Positions 17,959 through 27,431 of a stretch of 64,000 nucleotides of DNA are shown here, one piece after another (position 1 is the stretch's first letter; every line of letters starts with the position of its first letter). The notes below the pieces were generated by a model. That model searched no databases and was not told the DNA's origin. It saw only the letters and a program-made list of their open reading frames with translations. The stretch is from NCBI RefSeq assembly GCF_034480035.2, contig NZ_CP118753.2, positions 1,065,210 to 1,129,209 of the forward strand. Direction: 5' to 3'. The translations under genes were made by a program, and so were the position numbers. The DNA comes from Methanosphaera sp. ISO3-F5 (GTDB lineage Archaea > Methanobacteriota > Methanobacteria > Methanobacteriales > Methanobacteriaceae).

Positions 17959-19365
17959 ATGAAAAAAACAAAAATAATAAGCACAATAGGTCCAGCAAGT
18001 GACACAGTAGAAACCATGACACAAATGGCAAACAATGGAATGGACTGTGCCAGAATAAACCTCAGCCACGCAAAAAAAGAAGACATACTAAAAACAATCA
18101 ACATAATACGAGAAGTACGACAAAAATCAGGAAAACCATTAGCAATAATGTACGACACTAAAGGACCAGAATTCAGAACAACAACAATAGAAAACGGAGG
18201 CACAACCCTACAAAAAAATGACACAATAAAAATGAGCAAAAACTGCAAAAAAGGCAACAACAAAGAATTCGGAGTAAACCACAACGAAGCAATAGACTAC
18301 ATAAAACTAGGAGACAAAGTACTCATAGACAATGCCCTACTAGAATTAATAGTCATAGACAAAAAAGAAGATCACGTACTACTAAAAGCATTAGGAAACG
18401 GAAAAATACAAGACCATAAAACAATAAACGTCCCAGGAGTAGACCTAAACCTAGATTTCATGAGCGAAATAGATAGAGAAGACATAACATTCGCAGCAAA
18501 ACACGCCTGCGACTACCTGGCATTATCATTCGTAAACACACGAGAAGACGTGATAGAAGCACGAAAAATAATAGAAAAAGCAGGAGGAGATGCCCTAATA
18601 ATATCAAAAATAGAAAGCAGAAAAGGAATAGAAAACATAAACGAAATAATAGAAGAATCCGATGGAATCATGGTAGCCAGAGGAGACCTCGGAGTAGACG
18701 TACCAATGGAAGAACTACCAATACTACAGAAAAACATAATACATAAATGCCGAGAAAAAGGCAAATTTGCAATAGTAGCCACAGAAATGCTCGCATCAAT
18801 GTATGAAAATCCAAGACCAACAAGAGCAGAAGTATCCGACATAGCAAACGCAATACTAGACGGAACAGACTGTGTGATGCTATCCGGAGAAACCACAATA
18901 GGAAAATATCCAATACAAGCAGTAAGCATAATGGCCAGAATATGCGAATACGTAGAATCCACGATAGACTACTCAAAACACGTAGCATACAAGGGAACAA
19001 TAGGCACCAGTGACACAATAGCAAAACTAGTTGCAGAAGCAGTAGAATACTCAGATATTAAACTCATCGTCACAACCACAATGACAGGATTCACAGCACG
19101 TAAAATCAGTAATCTAAGACCAAACTCCACAATACTTGCATGCTGCCCATCAAATCATATTGCAGAAAAAGTTGTCTTAAACTTTGGAGTAAAACCAGTA
19201 ACAACAGACATATACGAAAATACTGATGAAATGGTAGAAAATTCCAAAAAAATAGCACAAAAAGAATTCAATCTGAATAAGGGTGATCTGATAATAGTTA
19301 CTGGAGGATTCCCATTAAGAAAGGCAAAAACAACAAATTATATTAGAATAATAGAAATAGATTAA
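17959..19365 (+). CDS. pyk: pyruvate kinase
   Basis: The enzyme converts phosphoenolpyruvate and ADP to pyruvate and ATP. The 468-residue sequence shows the expected motifs: RINLSHA (substrate and K+ binding), YDTKGPEFRT, the catalytic lysine in LIISKIESRKG, the Mg-binding MVARGDLGVDVPMEELP, and CVMLSGETTIGKYP. The C-terminal domain is present (TTTMTGFTARKISNLRP). The coding strand is exceptionally rich in A and C. It is monocistronic, or may read into the flavodoxin-ferredoxin gene 36 bases downstream. Confidence 0.95.
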   Translation: MKKTKIISTIGPASDTVETMTQMANNGMDCARINLSHAKKEDILKTINIIREVRQKSGKPLAIMYDTKGPEFRTTTIENGGTTLQKNDTIKMSKNCKKGNNKEFGVNHNEAIDYIKLGDKVLIDNALLELIVIDKKEDHVLLKALGNGKIQDHKTINVPGVDLNLDFMSEIDREDITFAAKHACDYLALSFVNTREDVIEARKIIEKAGGDALIISKIESRKGIENINEIIEESDGIMVARGDLGVDVPMEELPILQKNIIHKCREKGKFAIVATEMLASMYENPRPTRAEVSDIANAILDGTDCVMLSGETTIGKYPIQAVSIMARICEYVESTIDYSKHVAYKGTIGTSDTIAKLVAEAVEYSDIKLIVTTTMTGFTARKISNLRPNSTILACCPSNHIAEKVVLNFGVKPVTTDIYENTDEMVENSKKIAQKEFNLNKGDLIIVTGGFPLRKAKTTNYIRIIEID

Positions 19366-19401
19366 TTTAATCAATAATATTTAATAATGGAGTGGAGTGG
19401 C

Positions 19402-20160
19402 ATGAAGATTTTATATTTTTCATCAACTGGAAATAATATATACATTGGACAAGTTTTGGGTGGAGAATTACTTAGTATTCCACAATTAATCAAGAACGAA
19501 CAATACAATATAAAGGATGATGTTGTTGGAATTATTTTCCCAAATTATTATATTACAGTACCAGATATAGTAGCCCAATACTTGGAAAAGGTAGAGATAG
19601 ATGCAGATTACCTATTCACAATATGCTCCTATGGATCCGTAGAGGAAGGTGCTTTAAGAGCACTTATAAAGTGTAACAAGATAATAGAACAAAAATGCAG
19701 TGTAAACTATTCAAACACAGTACTGATGGTGGATAATTACCTGCCTGCTTTTGACATGAAGAAAGAAAAGGAAATTAAAAAGGATGAAAAAATAGATGCA
19801 CAAATATTAACTATAAAAGAGGATATCCTTAACAAAAAGCAGCACAAAATACCATATGATATTGATGAGGATGTATATTTACAGGACCAGCAACATAAGG
19901 AACGTTTCCAGAAGCTAATTAAACTTGAATTAACAGACAATGAATGCATACAATGTGGCGTATGCGTTAAAGTATGTCCAAGGGCCAATATTAAACTGGA
20001 AGATAAACCGGTTATTGGTGATAACTGTGAGCAATGCTTGGGTTGTGTACATCACTGTGTTAATAAGGTTATAAAAACAAACATGGACAAGAGTAGTGAA
20101 AGATTCATTAATTCACATATTAAGTTGTCACAGATTATTGAAAGCAATAATCAATATTAG
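19402..20160 (+). CDS. EFR1-type flavodoxin-ferredoxin fusion protein
   Basis: The N-terminal ~150 residues form a flavodoxin domain with the FMN phosphate loop YFSSTGNN; the C-terminus has two [4Fe-4S] motifs, CIQCGVCVKVCP and CEQCLGCVHHC (the usual Pro after the last Cys is Val). Such EFR1-family proteins pass electrons between flavin and iron-sulfur centres in anaerobes. ATG 19402 follows GGAGTGG, so the longer start at 19387 is rejected. A second, divergent member lies at 37943. Confidence 0.85.
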   Translation: MKILYFSSTGNNIYIGQVLGGELLSIPQLIKNEQYNIKDDVVGIIFPNYYITVPDIVAQYLEKVEIDADYLFTICSYGSVEEGALRALIKCNKIIEQKCSVNYSNTVLMVDNYLPAFDMKKEKEIKKDEKIDAQILTIKEDILNKKQHKIPYDIDEDVYLQDQQHKERFQKLIKLELTDNECIQCGVCVKVCPRANIKLEDKPVIGDNCEQCLGCVHHCVNKVIKTNMDKSSERFINSHIKLSQIIESNNQY

Positions 20161-20190
20161 TTATTAAAAGATAATTATGAAGGAAATTAC

Positions 20191-20762
20191 TTAAAATGTA
20201 ATTTTTTCTTCATTATATTTTCCTTTTCTTAATTCTATTTTTATATTATTCTTTTCGGCACGTTCAAATAACTCTTTTTTAAGGTAGTCATATTTTTTGT
20301 CTAGTGTCATGTTTTCTGTTGTGGAGTCAATATTATCTGATACGTTTATCAGTTCTTCTAGTGGCAGTAGGTTTACTGCTGTGCAGAAGAATACTTCTTT
20401 ATCATTGTTCGGATTATATTCTTCCAGAAATTTATGTAATATTTCAACTTTTTGGCTTCCTGGTTATATTTTTCTATTCCCATTGTCATTGCTTTTTCCA
20501 TGTCGATTTTTTGGTTTATGTGTGAAATTAGTGAGTCATGTTTTTCCACATCCTCGTATTTGTCGCATGGATATTCTTTGCATTCAAAACAGTATTCTAC
20601 TCCTTCGTGTTCTATGCTGCATGGTGCGAAGGTACATAGTTTGTAACACATACTTCCCTCGATACATCCGGTGCATTCTTTTCTAATAAATAGTGGACAT
20701 AGACTACAGTTTAGTCCACATAATGAAAATAGAAGATTTTCTCTCTTAAATTCTTTAGCCAT
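20191..20762 (-). pseudogene. DUF3795 protein gene broken by a single-base frameshift
   Basis: The intact N-terminal part (MAKEFKRENLLFSLCGLNC) has the DUF3795 pattern with many cysteines (CPLF, CTGCIEG, CYKLC, CFECKEYPC), a probable metal or Fe-S binding protein. Frame 0 stops at 20373, but a second frame continues the protein with good codon use (VEILHKFLEEYNPNND, then FFCTAVNLLPLEEL) to a stop at 20191. The frames meet at a run of five A (20449-20453); one extra A would restore a protein of about 190 residues. It is either a recent pseudogene or a sequencing error. Confidence 0.75.
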
Positions 20763-21051
20763 TTAACTAACTCTCCTAACATAATATAATTAATTAATAT
20801 TTATATTTAATCTATTACATTTGATGATTTTTGAATTAAACAGGTATAACTAATTTAAGTGTAGATGCTTTATTATATGAGGTGTATGAATTATTATAAC
20901 TCCTATTTCTTTGAAGTATAATGTAATTGTTTTTATGCTTTTTTAGGCTCTGTAGAAAACCTTGCTTTGAGGGAAATATGAGTAATAACCCAAATATAGT
21001 ATTTTTACAGAGGGAAATATTTTATTTCAATATTCTCCTTTCTTCATCATA

Positions 21052-21083
21052 ATACAATTCTCACTCATATTGAGTAATTGTAT
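21052..21083. repeat. hairpin at the presumed right end of the tnpB element
   Basis: ATACAATT (21052-21059) pairs with AATTGTAT (21076-21083), and inside it ACTCA (21063-21067) pairs with TGAGT (21071-21075), with a three-base loop. Imperfect terminal hairpins like this are recognised by IS200/IS605-type transposases. Confidence 0.6.
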
Positions 21084-21087
21084 TTTT

Positions 21088-21182
21088 CATTTGATTCCTG
21101 CCTAATTGCCGCTAATGCTAAGCATAGTAAGTGGTACAGGCGATCTCCGGGAAACCCTCGGTTCATATAAATTAATGTGTGA
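21088..21182 (-). ncRNA. candidate omega RNA (reRNA) downstream of tnpB
   Basis: The ~95 bases after the tnpB stop are much richer in G+C than the surroundings and can fold: GGG-TTT-CCC within CCGAGGGTTTCCCGG, and ATGCT-A-AGCAT. TnpB nucleases are guided by an RNA made from exactly this position, between the gene's 3' end and the element's right end. Its presence here is inferred from position and structure. Confidence 0.5.
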
Positions 21183-22296
21183 TTAATAATGATTTTGTTT
21201 GATTTTTTTTAATCCTTCATGGTGTATGTTTTTGGCTGCGTTTATGTCTCTGTCGTGTTTGTTACCACATTGGGTGCATGTCCATGTTCGGTTGTTTAGC
21301 GTTAAGTCTTCATTGTAGTATTGACAGTTGTTGCATGTTTTGCTGGATGGGTACCATTGGTTTATGTGTATTAGTGTTCGTCCGTGTTCGTATGCTTTTT
21401 GTTCTATTATTTTTGTGAACATGTGCCATGATTTTTCTTGTATACTCTTGGATAGTCTGCTGTTTTTTAGCATACCTTTGATGTTTAGTGTTTCCATGCA
21501 GATTACTTGGTATTTTTCTGTTAATTGTTGTGCTATCTTATAGAAGTGATAGTCTAGTATGTTATGTATTTTTTCATAGGTTTGTGCTATTTTCTTTTTG
21601 ATTTTATTATAGTTTTTGCTGCCAAATTCTTTCTTGGATATTTTTCTTTGTAATCTTCGTATTCTATTATTTAGCTGTGCGATTTTGTTTTGTTGTGGGA
21701 AAGGTATTATTTTGCCCGTGTTTATTGTGACAAAACGTGATACTCCCAAATCTATACCACAACTACGATTATTACTCTTAAAAATATGTCTTGTAACATT
21801 TTTACATAAAATAGAAATAAAATATTTGCCTGATGCTTTTCTTTTAACAGTTACAGATTGTATTTGGCCAGTTATCTTTTGATGGGTACGAAATCGGATC
21901 CAACCTACCTTAGGAAGACGAATAAATTTGTCCTTAATTCTGATATTGTTATTGATATTATTGGTTTTATAAGATTGTACTGGATTATATTTATTTTTAT
22001 GGCGTGGATACTTGCTGATTTGGTTAAAGAATCTGTTAAATGCATTTTCTAAATTTTTCAATGATTCAATTAAACCTGTGGAATCAACTCGTTTTAACCA
22101 AATTTTAGACTTTTTTAGCTCAGTTAACATTAGCTGAACAATCATAAAAAGACAAATACTCCCCATTTTCAGTATATACTTTCTTTTTGGCATCCAGAAA
22201 AGTATTAAAAACAAACCGACAACAACCAAACTGATTAGTGAAAAAATTCTCCTGAACCTCATCAGGATAAATACGAACAACAAAACTCTTATACAT
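21183..22296 (-). pseudogene. tnpB: tnpB (IS200/IS605-type RNA-guided nuclease), frameshifted
   Basis: The N-terminus (MYKSFVVRIYPDEVQ to SFYDCSAN) is in one frame and the remaining ~300 residues in another. They join at about 22128, where one extra base separates SAN from LTELKKSKIWLKRVD. The C-terminal part keeps all RuvC residues (CGIDLGVSRF, MET in VICMETLNIKG, HDRDINAAKN) and the zinc ribbon (CNNC and CTQC). TnpB is a small RNA-guided DNA nuclease that favours retention of its element. No tnpA is present, so the element is non-autonomous, and the frameshift probably kills TnpB. Confidence 0.85.
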
Positions 22297-22490
22297 AACA
22301 ACTATCAAAAAAATACACCAAATAATAAAATATTTAAAAATAGATAATAAATTATTACTTATTGTATAGTTAATAATTATTTTTGATAATAGTATTTAAA
22401 TATTTTGATAAAAAGTATTACTTTTCACACTTTATTCATATGATTTCTACAGGGCCCTTCTTTTAAAAAATTATGGCTCTGTAGAAATCC

Positions 22491-23470
22491 CTATTTTTGT
22501 ACAATTTGAATCGATCTGTAAATATTGTAGAATACATTTTTAAGTTTTGTTTCTTTTATTTGTAATGTAGTACTTCTACTGTTGTTTATTCCGCGGAATT
22601 TTCTTTTTTCTACACTGTTTACTCCTTCTACTTGGTTTCTGAATCTGTATACTTGTGGTCTGAATATTGTTCTGCATTTTGACCTGTATGTACCACTTTT
22701 TTGTCTTGTTTTAACTGGTATTTGAAGCAATGCTGTAGTTTCTTCAACAATCGTTTGTTTAATTAGTTCAGTATCATAAGCTTTATCAGCTAATATGTAT
22801 GTAGGATTATAACATCTTATAGCTCTAATTGCACTTATTGCGAAGTTTGTATCATATTTTGGTCCTTTTATAGCATTATTGTGTCTTATTAACATGTATT
22901 CTGAGTCCACAGTTATGTGGTTTTTTATGTAGCTACGTCTTGTTTTTTTTGGGTTCTGTTATTATAATATAGGTCAGAATATGAATTGGTGAATCCTGTT
23001 CCGTCTAAACTGAAATAACATTCAGAAACTGGGAAATGTTGTAATAATAATCTATCAATTTCTTTTAATTTTTCAACAGATAGTTTTTTAAAGAATTTTT
23101 GAATAGTAGTGTAATGTGGAATAGTTTTAAGGTTTAAAACTTTCGGTAATTTGTCTGATAATGATAAATTGTTTATAGTGTTCATATAATCATATTTATT
23201 ATATGTTTTATATGCTAAAATTGCAAATAACTGAGGTAATGTGTATTTTTGTTTAGAATAAATTGAGGAATACTTATTAAATTTTATTTTAGCATAATTA
23301 TATGCTGTTAAAACAAAATCTAACATCATATTACCAGTTAAATCTACTTTTTCAATTTTTGATAATTGTAGTAAAGAAGGAGTTTTCTGTCTTGAAAGTC
23401 CAAAATCGAAAAGTTTAAGTTGTCTAGAATTCAAATAATTATTTATAGAATAGATATTTTCTGTTTGCAT
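22491..23470 (-). CDS. IS5-like DDE transposase split in two frames
   Basis: The first frame (181 residues from MQTENIYSINNYLN) contains the first Asp (YFSLDGTGFTNSY); the second frame holds the second Asp (YILADKAYDTE) and the Glu (RNQVEGVNSVEKRK). They meet at eight consecutive A (coding strand; 22943-22950 on +). A -1 shift there gives a continuous protein of about 326 residues through KKTRRSYIKNHITVDSEYM. The A8 run is a classical slippery site, so this may be programmed frameshifting or transcript slippage rather than decay. A single copy cannot distinguish these. Confidence 0.75.
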
Positions 23471-23569
23471 AATTATATCTATTCTATTTCTATTATAAAT
23501 ACTTATTTTATCTTGTATTACTTTTTAGTTAATTATTATTCTGTAAAAATTAATTTACACTTGCAATAA

Positions 23570-25566
23570 GTGGTTGTTCAGAATCCGGTTGATGTTTGAT
23601 TCTGATTTTTCTTTTTTGTGTTTGAAGTTGTGTGTTTTTAGAGTGTATGATTGGGTTTATTTACAAAAAAGAGTGTGTTCTTTGTTTCGTTTTGTTTTTA
23701 TTGTTGTTTGTTTTTGTGTAGTTTTGAGAGAGAGAGTTATTGTGTGCAGTTAATTAGGGGCTTATAAATTTAGTGTTGTTTTGGGATTTTTTTTTAGATG
23801 TATGTGTTTAGATCTATGTTGTCTGTTTCTTTTAGTACGTTGCGGTGTGTCCAGCGTATTTGTGCTATTTTTATTGCTTTTTTGAGTCCTTGTAGTGTTT
23901 TATAGATTCTTTTTTGGCTTCGGGGTAGTGTGGTTCGGTAGTAGTTTTCTACTGTGTTGTTGGTTGCTGGTATTTCTTCATCAAGCAAGTGGTTTAACAT
24001 GGTTTCTAGTTCGGGTTTGATTTTTTCTAGAAATTTTGTTATGTGTTTGTTTATTCCTTTTTTTTGGTTGTGTATGGTGTTGAATCGTCTTTTGGCTTCT
24101 TTGTATGTTTTTGCTGTGAATATTTTTTGTATGCGTTCTATGTCATATTGTATTTTCTTTAGTTGTTTATTGTTTTGTCGTATTTCTTTTTTGTGTGTGG
24201 ATATTGCTTTTGTTAGTGTTTTAATTTTTTGTATTTGTGTGTTTGTTTTTTTATCTTTTAAAGGTATGCGTCCGGCGTATTTCTTTTTGTTTTGTTCTAT
24301 GTTTTTTATTTTTGTTGTTTTACTGTTGATTTGTTCTTCTATTGTTTTGTTTTTTCTTCGTATTTTGTTGGTGTGTTTGTTTAGTGGTGTCATTAGGTTT
24401 TTCATTAAGTGGAAGTAGCATCTGTGGTGTATTGCTCCGGTTGCTTCTATTATTGTTTTGTAGCTTTTTCTTCCATCGGTTATTATTGCTTTGAGTGGTT
24501 GGGTGTTTATTGCTGTTTCTAAGAAGTTTTGTATAGTGTTATCATTAAATTCGTCCTGGGCTACTATGTATTCGTACATTATGAGTTTATTCAGATAATC
24601 TATTAATGTCATCCGTAGGTAGAGTTTTCTTTTAATAAAAACGTACTGTTCGTCATATGAATAAACTCCTGAGGGTTGTATGTTCATTTCTTTAATTTTT
24701 TGATATTGTTGTGATGCCAGATAATTCAGTAAGTCATTAGTATATTTTTGTTCATGATATAAAATAGTGTTACGTGGTATCTGTACTTCATACTGATCAT
24801 AAATACTTTCTTTTTTATTTTGATATGATGAATATCCAATTAATGATTTTATTATTCCTTTATTACAGATACTTCTCATATAACTACAGAATTTATCTTT
24901 AAACTTAATAAGGGAGCTTATACAACTGCTTTTTTCACACTGATTATGAATATATTTTTGATATTTAACTTCCACATTTTTATTTAATCGAATACTTTTA
25001 GTACCATTACACGCTAATGGTTTTTTACAGACCTTACAAATAGGATTACGTTTAATAACACGTACTGGTAGGCCTTCTTGTAAAGCTATATCAATAATAT
25101 CTTCAAAAACACGTGTTTGACAATCTTCATAAACTTGAACTTCATTAGTTTTACCACAAAAAATAATATCAAGTTCAAACATATTATCTTCAGTGGAGTT
25201 GAGAGTTTGTTTCATAATAGTATATATTACTCCACATCCTATATATACTATTTTATGAGCTTATTTTAAGAAATAATAAAATAATCGGGAGCATATTATA
25301 TAATAAACATAGTATATCTCGGATTATTAAAATTTAAGCTTAAATCTTTCTTTTTATATCAATTAAACATTTATAGAACCTATTTAATTAAAAGTATCTT
25401 AAAACTATTAATTTAATTAATCAAGCTTTTATTTTAATTAATTTTAGAAAAAAGAAGTTTATCATTTTTTATATATTAAATAAAAACTAAATAATTATTT
25501 AATTTAAATTTAAGAATATTTAAATTGTTGTTTTAAAAAAGTATCAACCGGATTCTGAACAACCAC
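23570..25566 (-). mobile_element. 1997-bp insertion sequence inside the IS5-like element
   Basis: Perfect 24-bp terminal inverted repeats begin GTGGTTGTTCAGAATCCGG at 23570, and the reverse complement ends at 25566. The direct repeat GCAATAA flanks both sides (23563-23569 and 25567-25573), a 7-bp target duplication. It carries one transposase gene on the minus strand and a gene-free AT-rich stretch of about 350 bases (25216-25566) before the right end. The intact repeats and target duplication point to a recent insertion. Confidence 0.9.
23794..25215 (-). CDS. MULE-superfamily (IS256/ISH6-like) transposase
   Basis: The 473-residue protein has an N-terminal zinc-binding segment (CKVCKKPL), then a DDE core: SYDEQYVFIKRKLYLR, AIITDGRKSYKTIIEATGAIHHRCYFHLMKNL (second Asp plus the CxxH typical of MULE transposases) and NNTVENYYRTTLPRSQKRI with the Glu. 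A long basic coiled coil (about residues 285-385) is inserted between the second Asp and the Glu. It appears intact. The exact IS family is not certain. Confidence 0.8.
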   Translation of the reverse strand: MKQTLNSTEDNMFELDIIFCGKTNEVQVYEDCQTRVFEDIIDIALQEGLPVRVIKRNPICKVCKKPLACNGTKSIRLNKNVEVKYQKYIHNQCEKSSCISSLIKFKDKFCSYMRSICNKGIIKSLIGYSSYQNKKESIYDQYEVQIPRNTILYHEQKYTNDLLNYLASQQYQKIKEMNIQPSGVYSYDEQYVFIKRKLYLRMTLIDYLNKLIMYEYIVAQDEFNDNTIQNFLETAINTQPLKAIITDGRKSYKTIIEATGAIHHRCYFHLMKNLMTPLNKHTNKIRRKNKTIEEQINSKTTKIKNIEQNKKKYAGRIPLKDKKTNTQIQKIKTLTKAISTHKKEIRQNNKQLKKIQYDIERIQKIFTAKTYKEAKRRFNTIHNQKKGINKHITKFLEKIKPELETMLNHLLDEEIPATNNTVENYYRTTLPRSQKRIYKTLQGLKKAIKIAQIRWTHRNVLKETDNIDLNTYI

Positions 25567-25756
25567 GCAATAACTGTAATAATCTATTTTTATCAAAGTA
25601 TTACTTGAATTTTTAGAAAATAATCGATTAAAATAGAAATTTTTTTGCGAAATATGATAAAAATATAGGTTTTCTACAAAGCCCTTTTTTAATAAAATTC
25701 TTTAATCACTTGTTATCATATATATTATTATAATTTATTTTAGGATTTGGTTTTCT

Positions 25757-26722
25757 ATGGTTGATTATGATTTTAAACAAGAAGCTGATACTGATTATAG
25801 TTATGGTTGTCCACCTTCTGAGAGGACTTTAGAAGAGCATATTAATAAGGGTATTATTAATGTTGATAAGCCTTCTGGTCCTACTAGTCATGAGGTGGAT
25901 AATTGGGTGAAGGATATTATGCATGTTGATAAGACTGGTCATGGTGGTACTCTTGATCCTAAGGTTACGGGTGTTCTTCCTGTTGCTATGAATACTGCCA
26001 CCAAAAGTTTACAATTTCTGCTTTTTTCACCCAAGGAATATGTATGTCTTATGAGATTACATAAACCAATAAGTGAAGAACGTATAATTGAAATACTTGA
26101 CGAATTTACTGGTAAGATTTATCAAATACCTCCAGTTAAATCAGCGGTAAAACGTGAATTAAGAGTACGTAATATTTATGAGATTAAACTATTAGAAATA
26201 AGAGACAATCAAGATGTACTTTTCAGGATAAAATGTGAATCAGGAACATACATAAGAAAATACTGCCATGACATAGGAGAAGCACTGGGCTGTGGAGCAC
26301 ACATGGCAGAACTAAGAAGAACAATGGCAGGATCATTCAAGGAAGATGAAACACTGACAACACTACAGGATGTTACAGACGCTTACCACTTCTACAAGGA
26401 AGATGGAGACGAAAAGTACCTAAGAGAAATTATTCAACCAATGGAACATACAACTAAATACGTGAAAAAGGTATATGTAAAGGATTCAGCCGTGGATGCA
26501 ATATGTCATGGAGCAAGTCTGGCCAGTACTGGAATAGTAAAACTTAACAATCAGATACATGAAAATAACATGGTTGCAGTGATGACACTTAAGGATGAGC
26601 TACTGGCTATGGGGAAAAGTTTATATAGTGCGGATGACATAGTAGATATGGATACTAAAATAGTGGTAAATATACAAAAAGTATTTATACTACCAAATAC
26701 ATATCCTAAGATGTGGAAGTAA
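25757..26722 (+). CDS. truB: tRNA/rRNA pseudouridine synthase, TruB/Cbf5 family
   Basis: The protein has the TruB-family core: INVDKPSGPTSHEV, the catalytic Asp in GHGGTLDPKVTGVLP, and ESGTYIRKYCHDIGEALG. A C-terminal PUA domain (about residues 238-320) follows, as in archaeal Cbf5. Cbf5 isomerises uridine in rRNA within H/ACA particles (with Nop10, Gar1 and L7Ae) and U55 in tRNA. Length (321 aa) is normal for archaeal Cbf5. The first ~80 codons are G/T-rich and the rest A/C-rich on the same strand, an abrupt change within one gene. The region before it is the IS nest. Confidence 0.92.
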   Translation: MVDYDFKQEADTDYSYGCPPSERTLEEHINKGIINVDKPSGPTSHEVDNWVKDIMHVDKTGHGGTLDPKVTGVLPVAMNTATKSLQFLLFSPKEYVCLMRLHKPISEERIIEILDEFTGKIYQIPPVKSAVKRELRVRNIYEIKLLEIRDNQDVLFRIKCESGTYIRKYCHDIGEALGCGAHMAELRRTMAGSFKEDETLTTLQDVTDAYHFYKEDGDEKYLREIIQPMEHTTKYVKKVYVKDSAVDAICHGASLASTGIVKLNNQIHENNMVAVMTLKDELLAMGKSLYSADDIVDMDTKIVVNIQKVFILPNTYPKMWK

Positions 26723-27073
26723 TAGCATAGGAAAAAAATAATAAAACATATTTTTTTCGTATATGATTATTCTTCAAATAGCACAATAACATTTTTTAAT
26801 TAACTGTAGAACCTGTAATATGCGTATTATGGGCGAGGTCAATATTAACATATTATTATTGGAAAATATAATAGTATAACAAAGTTTTACATAGATTAGC
26901 TTTGGCTATGTAAAAATATTATGAATAAAATAGAGTACACTCTCTGTAACATCGAATATATTGTCTTTTCTATTAGTTATTAAAAGATGAGACTATTTGG
27001 GAAGAATTTATATTCGAGAAGATAGATATTATTGTTTTAAAAGAACAGTTAAAATAATTATACGCAGATATAT
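26723..27073. other. AT-rich intergenic region with one small inverted repeat
   Basis: No gene is visible between truB and the tRNA. ACATAG (about 26891-26896) and CTATGT (26909-26914) form a short stem inside flanking TTTT/AAAA. A stretch at about 26830-26845 (GGGCGAGGTC) is GC-richer than its surroundings. Neither is enough to call an RNA gene. Confidence 0.3.
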
Positions 27074-27157
27074 GCCGAGATAGTCTAGCTTGGTAAGGCG
27101 CAAGACTGGAAATCTTGTGGGCATCCGCCCTCCTGGGTTCAAATCCCAGTCTCGGCG
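27074..27157 (+). tRNA. tRNA-Ser(GGA)
   Basis: GCCGAGA pairs with TCTCGGC to form the acceptor stem, with discriminator G. The anticodon stem is CAAGA/TCTTG around a loop with GGA at 27108-27110. There is a long variable arm, as in class II tRNAs, and a T arm CTGGG-TTCAAAT-CCCAG. It has no intron and CCA is not encoded. It lies upstream of the ribosomal operon. Confidence 0.95.
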
Positions 27158-27267
27158 CTTATAATTATTTTAAATTAATATCTTGAAAATTCATTAAAAA
27201 ATTAACTACTTTTTAACGATTTATTTATTATTTTTAATCACAACATAAACAGGATACTGTTTTGACT

Positions 27268-27397
27268 AGATTAATTCCGAATTGATTAACTAGATAAATA
27301 ACACATTTCAATGATAAATTTTATAATAATTATAATAATTCAAAGCTTATTTTTTCTTATAATAGAAATTACTTCACACAAATATTAGATTAATCTA
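27268..27397 (+). promoter_or_regulatory. promoter region of the ribosomal operon with TAGATTAAT palindromes
   Basis: A 12-bp perfect palindrome TAGATTAATCTA lies at 27386-27397, 34 bases before the rps13 start. A related, imperfect 28-bp inverted repeat with CTAG ends (27268-27295) shares the word TAGATTAAT. TATA-like sequence lies at about 27314-27325. They may be operator sites for autogenous or global control of the operon; this is inference. Confidence 0.4.
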
Positions 27398-27431
27398 GTT
27401 TTTTAATTATATGATAAAAAGGAGAATTCAA

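Larger units (their letters stand above)
20946..22456. mobile_element. segment bounded by IS-type termini, carrying tnpB
   Basis: GGCTCTGTAGAAA at 20946 and its inverted counterpart (GGCCCTGTAGAAA read on minus from 22456) match the ends of the IS5-like element that begins 18 bases further on. Sequence near the right end (AAGTAATACTTT) also recurs near the right end of that element. I read this as a decayed relative of the IS5-like element into which an IS200/IS605-type tnpB unit has inserted. The 20763-20945 stretch before it holds nothing I can identify. Confidence 0.5.
22475..25683 (-). mobile_element. IS5-like element, interrupted by another IS
   Basis: Ends are GGCTCTGTAGAAATCC (from 22475) and, on the minus strand from 25683, GGCTTTGTAGAAAACC. 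Removing the inserted element at 23570-25566 and one 7-bp target copy leaves about 1205 bp, a normal IS5-group size. The transposase is on the minus strand. The insertion lies upstream of the transposase start, between it and the right terminus, so the transposase has probably lost its own promoter context. Confidence 0.75.

Noticed and set aside
26885-26920. Small RNA from the ACATAG/CTATGT stem before tRNA-Ser
   Set aside because: Only a six-base stem in AT-rich DNA; no promoter or box motifs seen.
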